A program made the position numbers and the translations under genes. Positions 44,264 to 53,138 of a DNA stretch of 64,000 nt are shown here, piece by piece. Positions within the stretch are counted from its first letter, which is position 1. Each line of letters begins with the position of its first letter. The notes under the pieces are model-generated. The model saw only the letters and a program-made list of their open reading frames with translations. It had not been told where the DNA came from and did no database searches. The stretch is from Anaerolineales bacterium (GTDB taxonomy: Bacteria > Chloroflexota > Anaerolineae > 4572-78 > J111): assembly GCA_015075185.1 (NCBI GenBank), contig JABTUW010000002.1:310001-374000 (forward strand), read 5' to 3'.

Positions 44264-46480
44264 TTACTTTCTCCGCCGTTTGACTTCGATGATGTTAGGC
44301 AATTGGGCAATTAAGGCCAGCACCCGGCCCAGTTGGTCAATATTGGCGATGTCCAACGTGGCAAATACCTTGGCTTTAAGCTCCTTTTTGCGAGTGATAA
44401 CGCTAACAGTGCTGATGTTGATTTTTTCGTTAGCCACTACTGCCGTAATGTCGCGCAGCAAACCGGGACGATCAAAGGCATCAATCTCAATGTCAACCGG
44501 ATAGGTATCGTTGCCTTTCATGTCCCAATCTACTTCAATCAACCGCTCGCGGCCCTCTTCATTAAAACGCAGTACGTTGGGGCAATCCCGGCGATGGATC
44601 GTCACCCCCCGGCCACGGGTAATAAAGCCGATAATGGCATCGTCGCCAGGTACGGGACGACAGCATTGAGCCAGGTTGGTCAACAGGTTGCCAACACCCT
44701 GGATCCTGATACCGGTAGGTGAGCTGGTGGCAGTCGAGGGTGAGGTATGGGTCTGCTGCTCTTCTTCTTCCTCGGGCGCAACTGCCTCAACAATGTCATT
44801 AATCGCACTAACAATTTGGGAGGGATTGATGTCACCCCGGCCAATGGCCGCCAGAAAATCATCCACTTTGTTAAAGTTAAACTCATCGCGGGCCAGCTTC
44901 TCGTAGTTCACCTCGGCAATACCCAGGCGATGCAATTCCCGGTCTAATATCGCTCGCCCTTGGGCCACATTTTCTTCATAGTTGAGCCGCTTAAACCACT
45001 GCCGAACTTTGGATCTGGCCCGGGCGGTTTTGAGATAACCTAACTGGGTGTTAATCCAGTCCCGGCTGGGCCCCCCCCGTTTGGCCGTTAAAATTTCGAC
45101 CTGCTCCCCGTTTTTTAGTTTGTAAGTGAGCGGCACAATCCGGCCATTCACCTTAGCTCCTCGGCAGCGATGTCCGATTTCAGTATGGATGTGATAGGCA
45201 AAATCAATCGGGGTAGCCCCGGCCGGTAAATCAATCGCATCCCCTTGAGGTGTCAACACATGGACTCGATCCTGGAAAACTTCGGCTTTAACCTGGTCAA
45301 TAAATTCACTGGCGTCGGCCACATCATCTTTCCACTCCATCAACTGGCGCAGCCAGGCTACCTTGCGATCAAAATTAATATCTGACCTGGCCCCTTCCTT
45401 ATAACGCCAGTGAGCCGCTACCCCTAATTCAGCATCCTGATGCATCTCATCGGTGCGGATTTGAATTTCAATTGTTTTGCCTTCCGGTCCAATAACCGCC
45501 GTATGGAGGGAGCGGTACAGGTTATCTTTGGGGGTGGCGATGTAGTCGTCAAATTCACCGGGGATAGGCCGCCAAAGGGTATGGACAATGCCCAAGGTGG
45601 CATAACAATCGGCAACTTCATTGACCAGAACCCGCACTGCCTGTACATCGTAGATTTGGTCAAAATTAACGCCCTTGCGTTTCATCTTGCGCCAGATGCT
45701 ATAAATATGTTTGGGCCGGCCCGACACTTCCGCCTCAATACCCCTGGCTCGTAATTCAGCCTTTAACTTATCGGCGACCCGTGAAATGTACTGCTCGCGA
45801 TTGATCCGGCGCTCATCCACCATTCCTGCAATTTGCTTATAAAGCTCCGGCTCCAGATAACGAAAGGAGAGGTCTTCCAGCTCCCACTTGATCTGCCAGA
45901 TACCCAACCGATTGGCCAGGGGAGCAAAAATATCCAAAGTCTCCTTGGCAATACGTTTGCGTTTATCCTCACGCAAATGGGCCAGAGTGCGCATGTTGTG
46001 AGTGCGGTCGGCCAGCTTAATCAATACCACCCGTACATCATCAACCATAGCTAATAGCATCTTGCGCAGACTTTCCGCCTGAGCGCGTTCTTTTTTGGTT
46101 CTCTTATTTTGGCCGCGATACTCCTGAATCTGGCCCATCTTGGTGACCCCATCTACCAATTTGGCGACGCTTGAGCCAAATTCTGTCTCAAGCTCTTCCA
46201 TGGTCACAGGGGTATCTTCCAATACATCGTGCAAAATAGCCGCCGCGATGGTTTCCGAGTCCAAGCGCAGAGCAGCTAAAATATTGGCCACCGCCAATGA
46301 ATGTTGAAAATAAGGCTCACCCGAAGCCCGTGTCTGTCCCTGGTGGGCCTGCTGCGCCAGCATACAAGCACGGCGAATAAGATTCATATCCGCTTTTGAG
46401 CGACCCGGCTCGATGGATTTGAGCCAACTTTCAAACTCTACAGCATCCTGAGCAGTAATTTCGGATTTAACGGCAACCAT
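44264..46480 (-). CDS. relA: Bifunctional (p)ppGpp synthase/hydrolase RelA/SpoT
   Basis: 738 residues. The HD hydrolase domain (about 25-180) has AAAILHDVLEDT and DRTHNMRTL. The synthetase domain (about 230-350) has VQAVRVLV. TGS (about 395-455; TPQGDAIDLPAGATPIDFAYHIHT) and a C-terminal ACT domain (about 660-735) complete it. The HD motif and the synthetase core both look intact, so it is likely the single stringent-response enzyme (Rel). It responds to amino-acid starvation at the ribosome and makes or degrades (p)ppGpp. GAGGTAAC precedes the ATG. Two or three Crp-like palindromes lie about 200 bp upstream. Confidence 0.96.
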   Translation of the reverse strand: MVAVKSEITAQDAVEFESWLKSIEPGRSKADMNLIRRACMLAQQAHQGQTRASGEPYFQHSLAVANILAALRLDSETIAAAILHDVLEDTPVTMEELETEFGSSVAKLVDGVTKMGQIQEYRGQNKRTKKERAQAESLRKMLLAMVDDVRVVLIKLADRTHNMRTLAHLREDKRKRIAKETLDIFAPLANRLGIWQIKWELEDLSFRYLEPELYKQIAGMVDERRINREQYISRVADKLKAELRARGIEAEVSGRPKHIYSIWRKMKRKGVNFDQIYDVQAVRVLVNEVADCYATLGIVHTLWRPIPGEFDDYIATPKDNLYRSLHTAVIGPEGKTIEIQIRTDEMHQDAELGVAAHWRYKEGARSDINFDRKVAWLRQLMEWKDDVADASEFIDQVKAEVFQDRVHVLTPQGDAIDLPAGATPIDFAYHIHTEIGHRCRGAKVNGRIVPLTYKLKNGEQVEILTAKRGGPSRDWINTQLGYLKTARARSKVRQWFKRLNYEENVAQGRAILDRELHRLGIAEVNYEKLARDEFNFNKVDDFLAAIGRGDINPSQIVSAINDIVEAVAPEEEEEQQTHTSPSTATSSPTGIRIQGVGNLLTNLAQCCRPVPGDDAIIGFITRGRGVTIHRRDCPNVLRFNEEGRERLIEVDWDMKGNDTYPVDIEIDAFDRPGLLRDITAVVANEKINISTVSVITRKKELKAKVFATLDIANIDQLGRVLALIAQLPNIIEVKRRRK

Positions 46481-46672
46481 TCATGTTACCTCTATTTTGG
46501 CCTAAGCCATCAAAACCCATCTATTAATCTCGTATGAAAAGACACGGCCGATAACATCTCTCCACAGCGACAGCTTTTCGTTCAACTAAATAGCAAGCAT
46601 CAGGTAGTATACTCCACCCACTTTGTTTAAGCAATGGCCCTCGCCCTCAAAACTTCAAGGAAACGATGAGTA

Positions 46673-46688
46673 TGTGATAATTGTCACT
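46673..46688. promoter_or_regulatory. Crp-like box upstream of relA
   Basis: TGTGA-TAATTG-TCACT matches the Crp consensus arms at nine of ten positions. The right arm overlaps a second palindrome, TGTCACTA-N5-TAGTGACA (46682-46702). Confidence 0.5.
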
Positions 46689-46695
46689 AGCCAAT

Positions 46696-46711
46696 AGTGA
46701 CATTCATCACT
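46696..46711. promoter_or_regulatory. Crp-like box within repeat copy 1
   Basis: AGTGA-CATTCA-TCACT, a perfect palindrome in the arms. Repeated identically at 46932-46947 in copy 2. Confidence 0.45.
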
Positions 46712-46794
46712 ACAGTTTCTTAGCAGTCCGTGTTACACTGTGCTTGCAGCATCGGACAGAGACAAGAGGGCGACACCTTTTGACTCTCCTCCTT

Positions 46795-46828
46795 AAACCG
46801 GCAGGTACCCCCCCTTACCTGCCGGTTT
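46795..46828. terminator. Terminator hairpin in repeat copy 1
   Basis: A 13-bp perfect stem AAACCGGCAGGTA / TACCTGCCGGTTT with a C-rich loop, then CTCTTTTCT. Confidence 0.7.
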
Positions 46829-46916
46829 CTCTTTTCTCCCGCTTTGGCGACCAGATTTCCAACCGGTACCCTTCAAAAAATTAGCGTTGATCAGAAATAA
46901 ATAGCACTTCAATACA

Positions 46917-47105
46917 AATGTCACCTTTAAACAGTGACATTCATCACTACAGTTTCTTAGCAGTCCGTGTTACACTGTGCTTGCAGCATCGGACAGAGAC
47001 AAGAGGGCGACACCTTTTGACTTCCTCCTTAAAACCGGCAGGTACCCCCTTACCTGCCGGTTTCTCTTTCCCCTTTGGCGACCAGATTTCCAGCCGGTAC
47101 CCTTC
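46917..47105. repeat. Direct repeat, copy 2, overlapping the VOC gene 3' end
   Basis: The second copy of the 180-190 bp repeat. It encodes the last ~53 codons of the minus-strand VOC protein and contains the same hairpin (47032-47063) and Crp-like box (46932-46947). Confidence 0.85.
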
Positions 47106-47438
47106 AGGATCATAGAAATAAAAGGCTCGTGCTCCCCAGGGATGATCTCTAACCGGCTCCAACTCCAAACCTCGGGTATGTAAATCAGTCCAGGCGACGT
47201 CGGCGTTTTCAACCTCCAGGGTCAGGGTTATCCCCCCCCCGTGACTACTTTTCACCTTTGCTCGCCGCTCATCGGCCACGCTCAGCCGGGAAGTTGTGCC
47301 TACTTCAAATTCCACAAACCAATTAGAGGCAAACATGACAGGCAGTTGTAATTTATCACGATAGAAAATTACCATTTCCGGCCATTTTTGGCAGTAGAGA
47401 ATTGTATTGGTGGTTCTAAAGACTAAGGATAGCTTCAC
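46947..47438 (-). CDS. VOC-superfamily (glyoxalase/dioxygenase-like) protein
   Basis: 163 residues from a GTG with AAGGAGA upstream. The betaalphabetabetabeta pattern of one VOC domain spans about 5-122. FYRDKLQLPVMF, GGGITLTLEVENADVAW and FYFYDPEGYRLEIWSPKG are the usual landmarks, the Glu before IW being a likely metal ligand. The reaction cannot be told; relatives include glyoxalase I, fosfomycin-resistance and bleomycin-binding proteins. The last ~40 residues (KPAGKG... to the stop) look non-native: they are encoded by a repeat that carries a terminator hairpin. A typical protein of this family would end near SPKG. Confidence 0.75.
   Translation of the reverse strand: MKLSLVFRTTNTILYCQKWPEMVIFYRDKLQLPVMFASNWFVEFEVGTTSRLSVADERRAKVKSSHGGGITLTLEVENADVAWTDLHTRGLELEPVRDHPWGARAFYFYDPEGYRLEIWSPKGKEKPAGKGVPAGFKEEVKRCRPLVSVRCCKHSVTRTAKKL
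47032..47063. terminator. Terminator hairpin in repeat copy 2
   Basis: The same 13-bp stem as at 46795 with a shorter loop. It lies inside the open frame of the VOC gene, so the gene may functionally end before it. Confidence 0.6.
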
Positions 47439-47579
47439 TCGATACTCTCCTTCAAAATAGGACTATTTGAAAAATATTAGGCTTTTGGTCAGGAATGACT
47501 TGCACTTGTTTACAGGAATGTTATAATCGAATATATTCTTTTAGCTAAAATACGACTATGGTACGGAGAAGCAGTTCTA

Positions 47580-48383
47580 ATGAAAAAGAAGACGGCTGAA
47601 GATATTATCCGACAGTATAAAAGTGGTTACCGGGAATTCAAAGGCTTTACCGTCGAGCCACCAGGAAATTTTGCCAAACTCCGGTTGGCCGGCATCATTC
47701 TTGAAGGAACTAACCTGACAGGAGCCAATTTTGAACGGGCAATCTTGCAACGGGCCAGTTTCAGCGCGGCTAATTTGCGTGGCGCCAACTTCAAAGGGGC
47801 GAACCTGGCCAAAGCGGATCTAAAAGGCGCCGATTTTAGGGGGGCCGTTATGCGGGGTGTGGATTTAAGCGGGGCTGATTTACGCTGGACAAATCTGGAA
47901 GGCGTTGATTTAACCGGCTCGATTATTTCTTCGGCCAATTTTGACGGTGCGAACCTCAAAAATGCTTGCCTCAAGGATGCTGACCCCGGCAAGTGGTGGT
48001 GGAAAGCCAAGCTGGCCGACGCCAAAATGGAGGGAACAATTCTTCCCGATGGAACTCTCTTCAGCCAGCCTATGCTTGAAGAGGCTGATACTTTCGTACG
48101 CCAGCCTGTTGAGGTAGATGAACCGCTTAAACCCACTGGTCCCGATTACAAAAAGGCCGACCGTCTCTACTACGAAGGACTGGGTGACATTGCCGGTATT
48201 CAGGCTCAGCTCCAATCGGGTATCCCGATGAGCCATCCTAAAGTGCAGGATTTAATCAAGAAAGCCTCCAAAAAGTTTGCCCAGGCGATGGAAGTAAGCG
48301 ACACTAACTGGCCGCGCTTTGCCGAGTGTGAGAAATACGCAACTAATTTATTGGCCGATATGAAGGCCAATACCTCCAAGTAA
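47580..48383 (+). CDS. Pentapeptide-repeat protein
   Basis: 267 residues. About 40-140 consist of A(D/N)LxG-type pentapeptides (GANFERAILQRASFSAANLR, GADLRWTNLEGVDL). These coil into a square right-handed beta-helix. Such proteins may mimic DNA or bind partner proteins; quinolone-resistance Qnr is one example, but most are uncharacterised. The C-terminal ~90 residues are helical (KADRLYYEGLGDIAG...) and unlike the repeats. GGAGAAG precedes the ATG. It is the first gene of a probable plus-strand operon with truD and the dipeptidase. No signal peptide. Confidence 0.88.
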   Translation: MKKKTAEDIIRQYKSGYREFKGFTVEPPGNFAKLRLAGIILEGTNLTGANFERAILQRASFSAANLRGANFKGANLAKADLKGADFRGAVMRGVDLSGADLRWTNLEGVDLTGSIISSANFDGANLKNACLKDADPGKWWWKAKLADAKMEGTILPDGTLFSQPMLEEADTFVRQPVEVDEPLKPTGPDYKKADRLYYEGLGDIAGIQAQLQSGIPMSHPKVQDLIKKASKKFAQAMEVSDTNWPRFAECEKYATNLLADMKANTSK

Positions 48384-48403
48384 AGTCGCTTAACGGGCCA
48401 TTA

Positions 48404-49618
48404 ATGAATTTACCCTACCTTACTACTGACCTGCCGGGGATTGGGGGTCAACTTAAAACCGAACCGGAAGATTTTTTTGTGGAAGAAATTCCCCTCTACC
48501 CCCCGGCTGGCCAGGGCCAACATGTCTATGTCGAGATTGAGAAGCGCGGTCTCTCCACTTACGTGGCTATTAAAATGATCGCCCGCGCCCTGAACATCTC
48601 GCCCGGCGACATTGGCCACGCTGGGCTAAAAGACGCCCAGGCCGTGACCCGCCAGACCTTATCGATTGATCGCGTTACCCCGGAAGCAGTAGCGGCCCTC
48701 AATATCCCCCACATCAAAATTCTGCGAGTGAATCGCCACTACAATAAATTAAAAATCGGCCACCTGGCCGGCAACCGCTTTGTTATCAGAGTCCGCCAGG
48801 TTACACCAGAAGTGCTGCCCCGGGCCGAAGCTATTGTCGCCATGCTGATGCAAAAAGGAGTACCGAATTTTTTCGGTGAACAGCGCTTTGGTCATCGCGA
48901 GAATACGCACCTTTTAGGTGAAACGCTCGTACGCCGGGATGCGGCCGAGTTTGTAGCCCAATATCTGGGTCGCCCACAGCCGCACGAAGCTCCGCATATC
49001 CAGGCTGCCCGACAATTAATAGACGAGGGCCATTGGAACGAAGCTTTGGCCCAGTGGCCTTCTAATCTGCCAGATGAGCGGCGTGTGCTTGCGGCGATTC
49101 TTAGGGCAGGAGGCCAGCCTGAAGTGGCTTTCGACGCCCTGGAGGTCAAACTGAAAAGCTTTTTTGTTTCGGCTTTTCAATCTCAATTGTTTAATGAATT
49201 ACTGGTCAACCGGCTCGACACGCTGGACCGTCTAGAGAACGGTGATGTTGCTTATATTCATGGTCGTGGGGCTGCCTTTGTTGTTGGGAATGCCGCTGCA
49301 GAGCAGCCCCGCGCCGATCGCTTTGAAATAAGTCCCTCCGGGCCCCTCTTTGGTCCAAAAACGCTCATGGCCGAAGGAGAGCCAGGCCAACGGGAGCGGG
49401 CGATCCTGGCGGCCAAAGGTCTAACCATTGAAGATTTCAAAGTGCCAGGACTAAAGCTTGAGGGGGCGCGGCGTCCCTTCCGGATCAACTTAAAGCAAGC
49501 CAAAATGGAGTGGGATGAGGGTTTATTGATATCGTTTGAGCTGCAACCCGGCGCTTATGCCACTACCGTTATGGCCGAGATCATGAAAAATCATGACAAG
49601 GAGCGAGCCGGCCCATGA
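48404..49618 (+). CDS. truD: tRNA pseudouridine(13) synthase TruD
   Basis: 404 residues. Hallmarks are KTEPEDFFVEEIPLYPPAGQGQH near the start and GHAGLKDAQAVTRQ near 75, which includes the catalytic Asp in LKD. RVNRHYNKLKIGHLAGNRF and the TRUD insertion domain (VPNFFGEQRFG) follow. It isomerises U13 of tRNA-Glu and others to pseudouridine in the cytoplasm. The length is slightly above the E. coli enzyme. It follows the pentapeptide gene by 20 bp and overlaps the dipeptidase gene by 4 bp (ATGA). Confidence 0.95.
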   Translation: MNLPYLTTDLPGIGGQLKTEPEDFFVEEIPLYPPAGQGQHVYVEIEKRGLSTYVAIKMIARALNISPGDIGHAGLKDAQAVTRQTLSIDRVTPEAVAALNIPHIKILRVNRHYNKLKIGHLAGNRFVIRVRQVTPEVLPRAEAIVAMLMQKGVPNFFGEQRFGHRENTHLLGETLVRRDAAEFVAQYLGRPQPHEAPHIQAARQLIDEGHWNEALAQWPSNLPDERRVLAAILRAGGQPEVAFDALEVKLKSFFVSAFQSQLFNELLVNRLDTLDRLENGDVAYIHGRGAAFVVGNAAAEQPRADRFEISPSGPLFGPKTLMAEGEPGQRERAILAAKGLTIEDFKVPGLKLEGARRPFRINLKQAKMEWDEGLLISFELQPGAYATTVMAEIMKNHDKERAGP

Positions 49619-50619
49619 CCACCCCTCCGATTGTTGATCTACATGGGGATATTTTGTATGATGTTACCCATCGCCGCGTCTTTCAGGGGGAGCGACAAAC
49701 TCTGGAGACCCATCATTTACCATCACTCCGCCGGGTTGGGGTCAAAATTCAGGTATTGCCCATCTATTTTGACTCGCTCAATCTGCCTGAAGCCGCTCTC
49801 CGCCAGACCCTTTTAATTGTTAATGCGCTGCTAGAGGAGTTGGATGAAGCCGGCGACCATTTTACGCTCATCAAAACCAAGGCAGATTTAGCCGCTGTCT
49901 ATGACAGCGATAAGATTGGACTGCTCTTGGCCATGGAGGGCGCCGAGGGCTTGGGCCGAGATGTCGGCTTGATCCGGCTCTTTTTTGAGTTGGGGCTGCG
50001 TATGATTGGCCTAACCTGGAATCGGGCCAATGCCCTGGCCGAAGGTAGCGGCGAAAATACCGGGGCCGGTCTGACAATTTTGGGGCGGCAATTGGTCGCC
50101 AACCTGGCCGATTACCCAGTAATTTTGGATGTTTCCCATCTAAATGAAGCGGGATTTTGGTCGGCGTTGGAGCACGGCCGGGGGCCGGTACTGGCCAGTC
50201 ACTCCAACAGTGCGACCCTCTGCCCTCACCACCGCAACCTTACCGACGCTCAAATTAAGGCCCTGGCCGAACGAGGCGGTTTAATCGGTCTCAACTTTTA
50301 TCCTGAATTTGTCGCTGCCGGGGGAGGAGATCTCATCCCGAATTTGCTCAAGCAAGTTGACCATATCGCCAATCTGGTCGGGCTGGAACACCTAGCCCTA
50401 GGACCGGACTTTACCAATTACCTGCCCAATGTCCAGATGAGCGCCCGGGAGTTAGCAACGCTAAATATCCGTCCAGGGGCAGTGACGACCTCAGCGGATG
50501 TCACCATCTTGCCTGAGTTTCATGAGGCTCTGCTTACGCATGGTTTTTCCGCGGATGAGGCTGCTTTAATTATGGGCGGCAATGCGCGGCGCTTTTTGGC
50601 CGAAGCTTTGCCGGGTTAA
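49615..50619 (+). CDS. Membrane dipeptidase (renal dipeptidase, peptidase M19)
   Basis: 334 residues with the TIM-barrel metal ligands of family M19: VDLHGDILYDV (about 6-16), AMEGAEGLGRD (about 106), ILDVSHLNEAGFW (about 172) and ASHSNS (about 195). GLEHLALGPDF is the last conserved strand. These di-zinc enzymes hydrolyse dipeptides, often with a D- or dehydro-residue. No signal peptide is seen, so it acts in the cytoplasm despite the family name. The first metal motif reads LHGD where the usual form is GHND or GHVD. It is coupled to truD by a 4-bp overlap and is the last gene before a bidirectional terminator. Confidence 0.9.
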   Translation: MTTPPIVDLHGDILYDVTHRRVFQGERQTLETHHLPSLRRVGVKIQVLPIYFDSLNLPEAALRQTLLIVNALLEELDEAGDHFTLIKTKADLAAVYDSDKIGLLLAMEGAEGLGRDVGLIRLFFELGLRMIGLTWNRANALAEGSGENTGAGLTILGRQLVANLADYPVILDVSHLNEAGFWSALEHGRGPVLASHSNSATLCPHHRNLTDAQIKALAERGGLIGLNFYPEFVAAGGGDLIPNLLKQVDHIANLVGLEHLALGPDFTNYLPNVQMSARELATLNIRPGAVTTSADVTILPEFHEALLTHGFSADEAALIMGGNARRFLAEALPG

Positions 50620-50665
50620 AAAGAGATCAAAGCTGCGCTTTGTCACGCCAAAATCATCAAACAAA

Positions 50666-50691
50666 AAAGCCACACAATCTCGTGTGGCTTT
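50666..50691. terminator. Bidirectional terminator
   Basis: AAAGCCACAC / GTGTGGCTTT with a 6-nt loop, A-rich before and T-rich after, between convergent genes. Confidence 0.8.
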
Positions 50692-50712
50692 CTGATTTCT
50701 TGCCCAAGACGG

Positions 50713-51078
50713 TCAAGAGCCGCTGCCATCTCCATTGAGGGAAGCCAGGGCTTCTTCTACAGAGGGATACAGGTCGGCATATTGGGTTAGTCCCACCATG
50801 CGGAAGATCTTTTGGAAATGGGCGCTCAGGCCGGTCATCAGCAGTTTCTGATCGCGCTTGCGAGCCTCGGTGACTACGCCAATTAGAATGGCAATACCAG
50901 CGCTATTGATGTAATCGTTCTCGCGGAAATTAAAAATAATATTCGTGGCCCCGTCAGACGAAGCGCTCTGATAGGCTTGATTGATGGCTTCCTCGGCAAA
51001 GGTCGTCACATCGCCAACCAGGTCTATCACTGTAGCGCTGCTCTCCGTCCGAACTGCGACCTGGATCTCATCACTCAT
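50713..51078 (-). CDS. STAS-domain anti-sigma factor antagonist
   Basis: 121 residues forming one STAS domain. VIDLVGDVTTFAEEAI opens it and YINSAGIAILIGVV carries the phosphorylatable Ser, in the form of SpoIIAA/RsbV (the usual D-S-S/T-G motif is NSAG here). Unphosphorylated protein would bind the partner kinase and free a sigma factor or another target. It overlaps the upstream kinase gene by 4 bp. No sigma factor or PP2C phosphatase is encoded next to the pair. Confidence 0.88.
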   Translation of the reverse strand: MSDEIQVAVRTESSATVIDLVGDVTTFAEEAINQAYQSASSDGATNIIFNFRENDYINSAGIAILIGVVTEARKRDQKLLMTGLSAHFQKIFRMVGLTQYADLYPSVEEALASLNGDGSGS

Positions 51079-51578
51079 GGGGTAGTGCCTCCCTTTTTAT
51101 CCGAGCCTAATTTCTCGGATTTATTTTCTCCGTCGTCCACCCGGTAGATTACCATGCGGAATTGATTGCCTTCGTCTTCGTTTTCACCCTCGACAAACCC
51201 GGCCTCATCTACTAATTCTCGAATGATGTACAACCCCATCCCGCCAAACCGAGCTTTGCCTTCAATCATGCCGTTGATATCTGGAATGGATATGTCGAGC
51301 GGAGGCGCGCCACCCGCGCCAGGATCTTTGATCAAGATGTCGAGCTTGTTCTCGTCGGCGGTGAGCACAACCACGACTTTCATCCGCGCATCGGAACCGC
51401 TGCCGTAACGAATGGCATTGGTGCAGGCTTCGCTGATGGCAGTTTTGATATCCTCAATTTTTTCTTCGCCAAAATTGAGGCGGCGCGCTACAGTGGCTAC
51501 AGCCTCCCTGGCTATTTTTTCATAACCAAGTTCGCTTGGAATTCTGAGTTCAACAACCCTGTTGCCTTGCGGGTGCAT
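51075..51578 (-). CDS. RsbW/SpoIIAB-like anti-sigma serine kinase
   Basis: 167 residues from the ATG at 51578 (AAGGAGG about 10 nt upstream); a TTG 21 bp earlier begins the frame but would overlap that site. A GHKL ATPase fold is seen: N box ISEACTNAIRYG (about 57-68), DPGAGGAP as G1, and GGMGLYIIRELVD as G2. Such kinases phosphorylate the STAS antagonist and sequester a sigma factor. It is co-transcribed with the STAS gene. A promoter with TATAAT on the minus strand (complement of 51619-51624, extended TG) lies about 40 bp upstream. Confidence 0.9.
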   Translation of the reverse strand: MHPQGNRVVELRIPSELGYEKIAREAVATVARRLNFGEEKIEDIKTAISEACTNAIRYGSGSDARMKVVVVLTADENKLDILIKDPGAGGAPPLDISIPDINGMIEGKARFGGMGLYIIRELVDEAGFVEGENEDEGNQFRMVIYRVDDGENKSEKLGSDKKGGTTP

Positions 51579-51618
51579 CCGCCGCGAACCCTCCTTCAAG
51601 AGCCGACCTAGTTAGCCA

Positions 51619-51646
51619 ATTATACCATAAATTCCCTCAAAGCAAA
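51619..51646 (-). promoter_or_regulatory. Promoter of the RsbW/STAS operon
   Basis: Minus strand: TTTTGC, 16-bp spacer, TATAAT with TGG extension. The -10 is perfect; the -35 is weak. Confidence 0.5.
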
Positions 51647-51733
51647 ACTAGGAATTTTTGGCCGGGTCTGTAGGACAAGTTGTCCTACACTGCTATAAAA
51701 TTGGGACGCACCCTTTTGGCCGTCTGCAGTTTA

Positions 51734-53071
51734 CTATTGCACGGGTGGTGCAGATGGCACTGCCGGCGCGGGGAGGAATACTGGTGCCGTGTCCTTGGGA
51801 ACTTTCTCGACAGTCCAGAAATCTTGAACATTGGCCGCAGCGCGCGCTTCGGTGAGCCAGTCATTGTAGGCTTGTCGCTGGCGTTGCCGATAATCGGTGG
51901 GGGACAACTCGCGCTCTTCTCGTTCCAAGACTTCGATTACATGCCAGCCAAAATCAGATTGTATCGGCTCGCTCACCTGACCAATGGGTAAGGCAAAGAC
52001 GGCTTCATCCACTGATGCCACAAAACGGCCTCGCGGCACAAATCCCAGGTCACCGCCCTCGGCCCCGCTGCCGGTATCCTTTGACAGTTCTTGGGCCAGC
52101 GCCGCAAAATCTTCACCGTTCTTCAAACGTTCGATCACCTGCTTGGCTTCCTCTTCAGTCTCTACCAAGATGTGCCGGGCGTGCGCTTGTTCGGCCTGCT
52201 TAGGCACTTCGTCCCCAATAGCTTTTTGCAGTTTATCTTTCAGAACCGTCGCCTGGATAATCCGGCGATACTGCGTTTCGTCAAGGCCCGTATTATCGGC
52301 CAGGGTCTTGAGCCAGTTGGCGTAATTGGTCTTCAAGGTATTCTCGTCAATGATCACCGTAGTCGGAGTGGGAGCAGGGGTGGGTGTATTGGCCGGCGTT
52401 GCCGTCGGGGTGATTGCCTCTGAAGGGGTCAGAACCGCTGTGGGCGTAATCGTTGGCGAGGGAGTAAAGGTAGGGGTCGGCGTCCACACAGCCGCCGTTG
52501 CCGAAGCTTCAGCTCGGGCTGTGGCCGTTTCAGTAACTTCTAAGGCTGTGTAACCACCCGCTTGCTGCGCGACAATCCGGTTGATCGCCTCGGTCACCTC
52601 TTCGGGCGAAGCGGTAATCCCTCTCTTTTGAGTCTCCGCTTCGACCAATCTATCTTCAATAATGTCGTCAAGCGCTTGACGGTCTACCCCGGCCCGCTGC
52701 ATCTGAAGCTGTTGGGCCATTTGCTCAAATTGTGGCCCCAACATTTGGGCCAGTTGTTCATTGCCAGGTTGAGCCAGGGACACTAGTTGTTGTTGCATCT
52801 GTTGGATTTGATTATCCAGCAGAAAACGTTCATAACGAACCTGGTTTTGAAACTCACGGGTTGTAATCTCACCCCCATTCACATTGGCTATCGGCGAATT
52901 GGGTTCAAGCACATAGGTTTGGTACAGGCCAATTGCCAGTACGATCACAATCAGAGCTGCCACCGCGCCGAAACCAATATAGATAAGGCGAAGCTGCTCT
53001 TTTTCCCGTCTGGAAAGCGCCATCTGCTTGCGGGTTGGCGCTCGGCCCGGTTGAGTTTGCGGTTTAGCCAT
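51734..53071 (-). CDS. Membrane-anchored parvulin peptidyl-prolyl isomerase (SurA/PrsA-like)
   Basis: 445 residues. One N-terminal membrane helix (about 29-52) leads to a SurA-N-like helical region (about 60-160), then a Thr-Pro/Ala linker (about 180-240; TPTPTFTPSPTITPTAV). A parvulin domain (about 290-385) starts ARHILVETEEEAKQVIERL and has DLGFVPRGRFV and FGWHVIEVL. It would assist folding of exported proteins outside the membrane, useful for the many cytochromes here. The Thr-Pro linker is a signature of Chloroflexota secreted proteins. It is a single gene. The region 51579-51733 just downstream holds only the divergent kinase promoter. Confidence 0.9.
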   Translation of the reverse strand: MAKPQTQPGRAPTRKQMALSRREKEQLRLIYIGFGAVAALIVIVLAIGLYQTYVLEPNSPIANVNGGEITTREFQNQVRYERFLLDNQIQQMQQQLVSLAQPGNEQLAQMLGPQFEQMAQQLQMQRAGVDRQALDDIIEDRLVEAETQKRGITASPEEVTEAINRIVAQQAGGYTALEVTETATARAEASATAAVWTPTPTFTPSPTITPTAVLTPSEAITPTATPANTPTPAPTPTTVIIDENTLKTNYANWLKTLADNTGLDETQYRRIIQATVLKDKLQKAIGDEVPKQAEQAHARHILVETEEEAKQVIERLKNGEDFAALAQELSKDTGSGAEGGDLGFVPRGRFVASVDEAVFALPIGQVSEPIQSDFGWHVIEVLEREERELSPTDYRQRQRQAYNDWLTEARAAANVQDFWTVEKVPKDTAPVFLPAPAVPSAPPVQ

Positions 53072-53138
53072 AAACGTCCTCGATCTAGAGAATAATCTTT
53101 AAGAAGGGATAGGTCTGAGAGCTACCCTTACAACAAAT

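Larger units (their letters stand above)
46681..46875. repeat. Direct repeat, copy 1 (~190 bp)
   Basis: From about 46696 to 46875 this is nearly identical to 46932-47105, offset 236 bp, with a few indels. It contains a Crp-like palindrome, a sequence GCAGCATCGGACAGAGACAA, a terminator hairpin (46795-46828), and a remnant of the 3' end of the VOC gene (GGCGACCAGATTTCC). Confidence 0.85.
46481..46946. other. Intergenic region holding the first direct-repeat copy
   Basis: No gene. It is dominated by the repeat at 46681-46875 and Crp-like palindromes. The small open frames here are repeat-encoded and not convincing. Confidence 0.6.
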
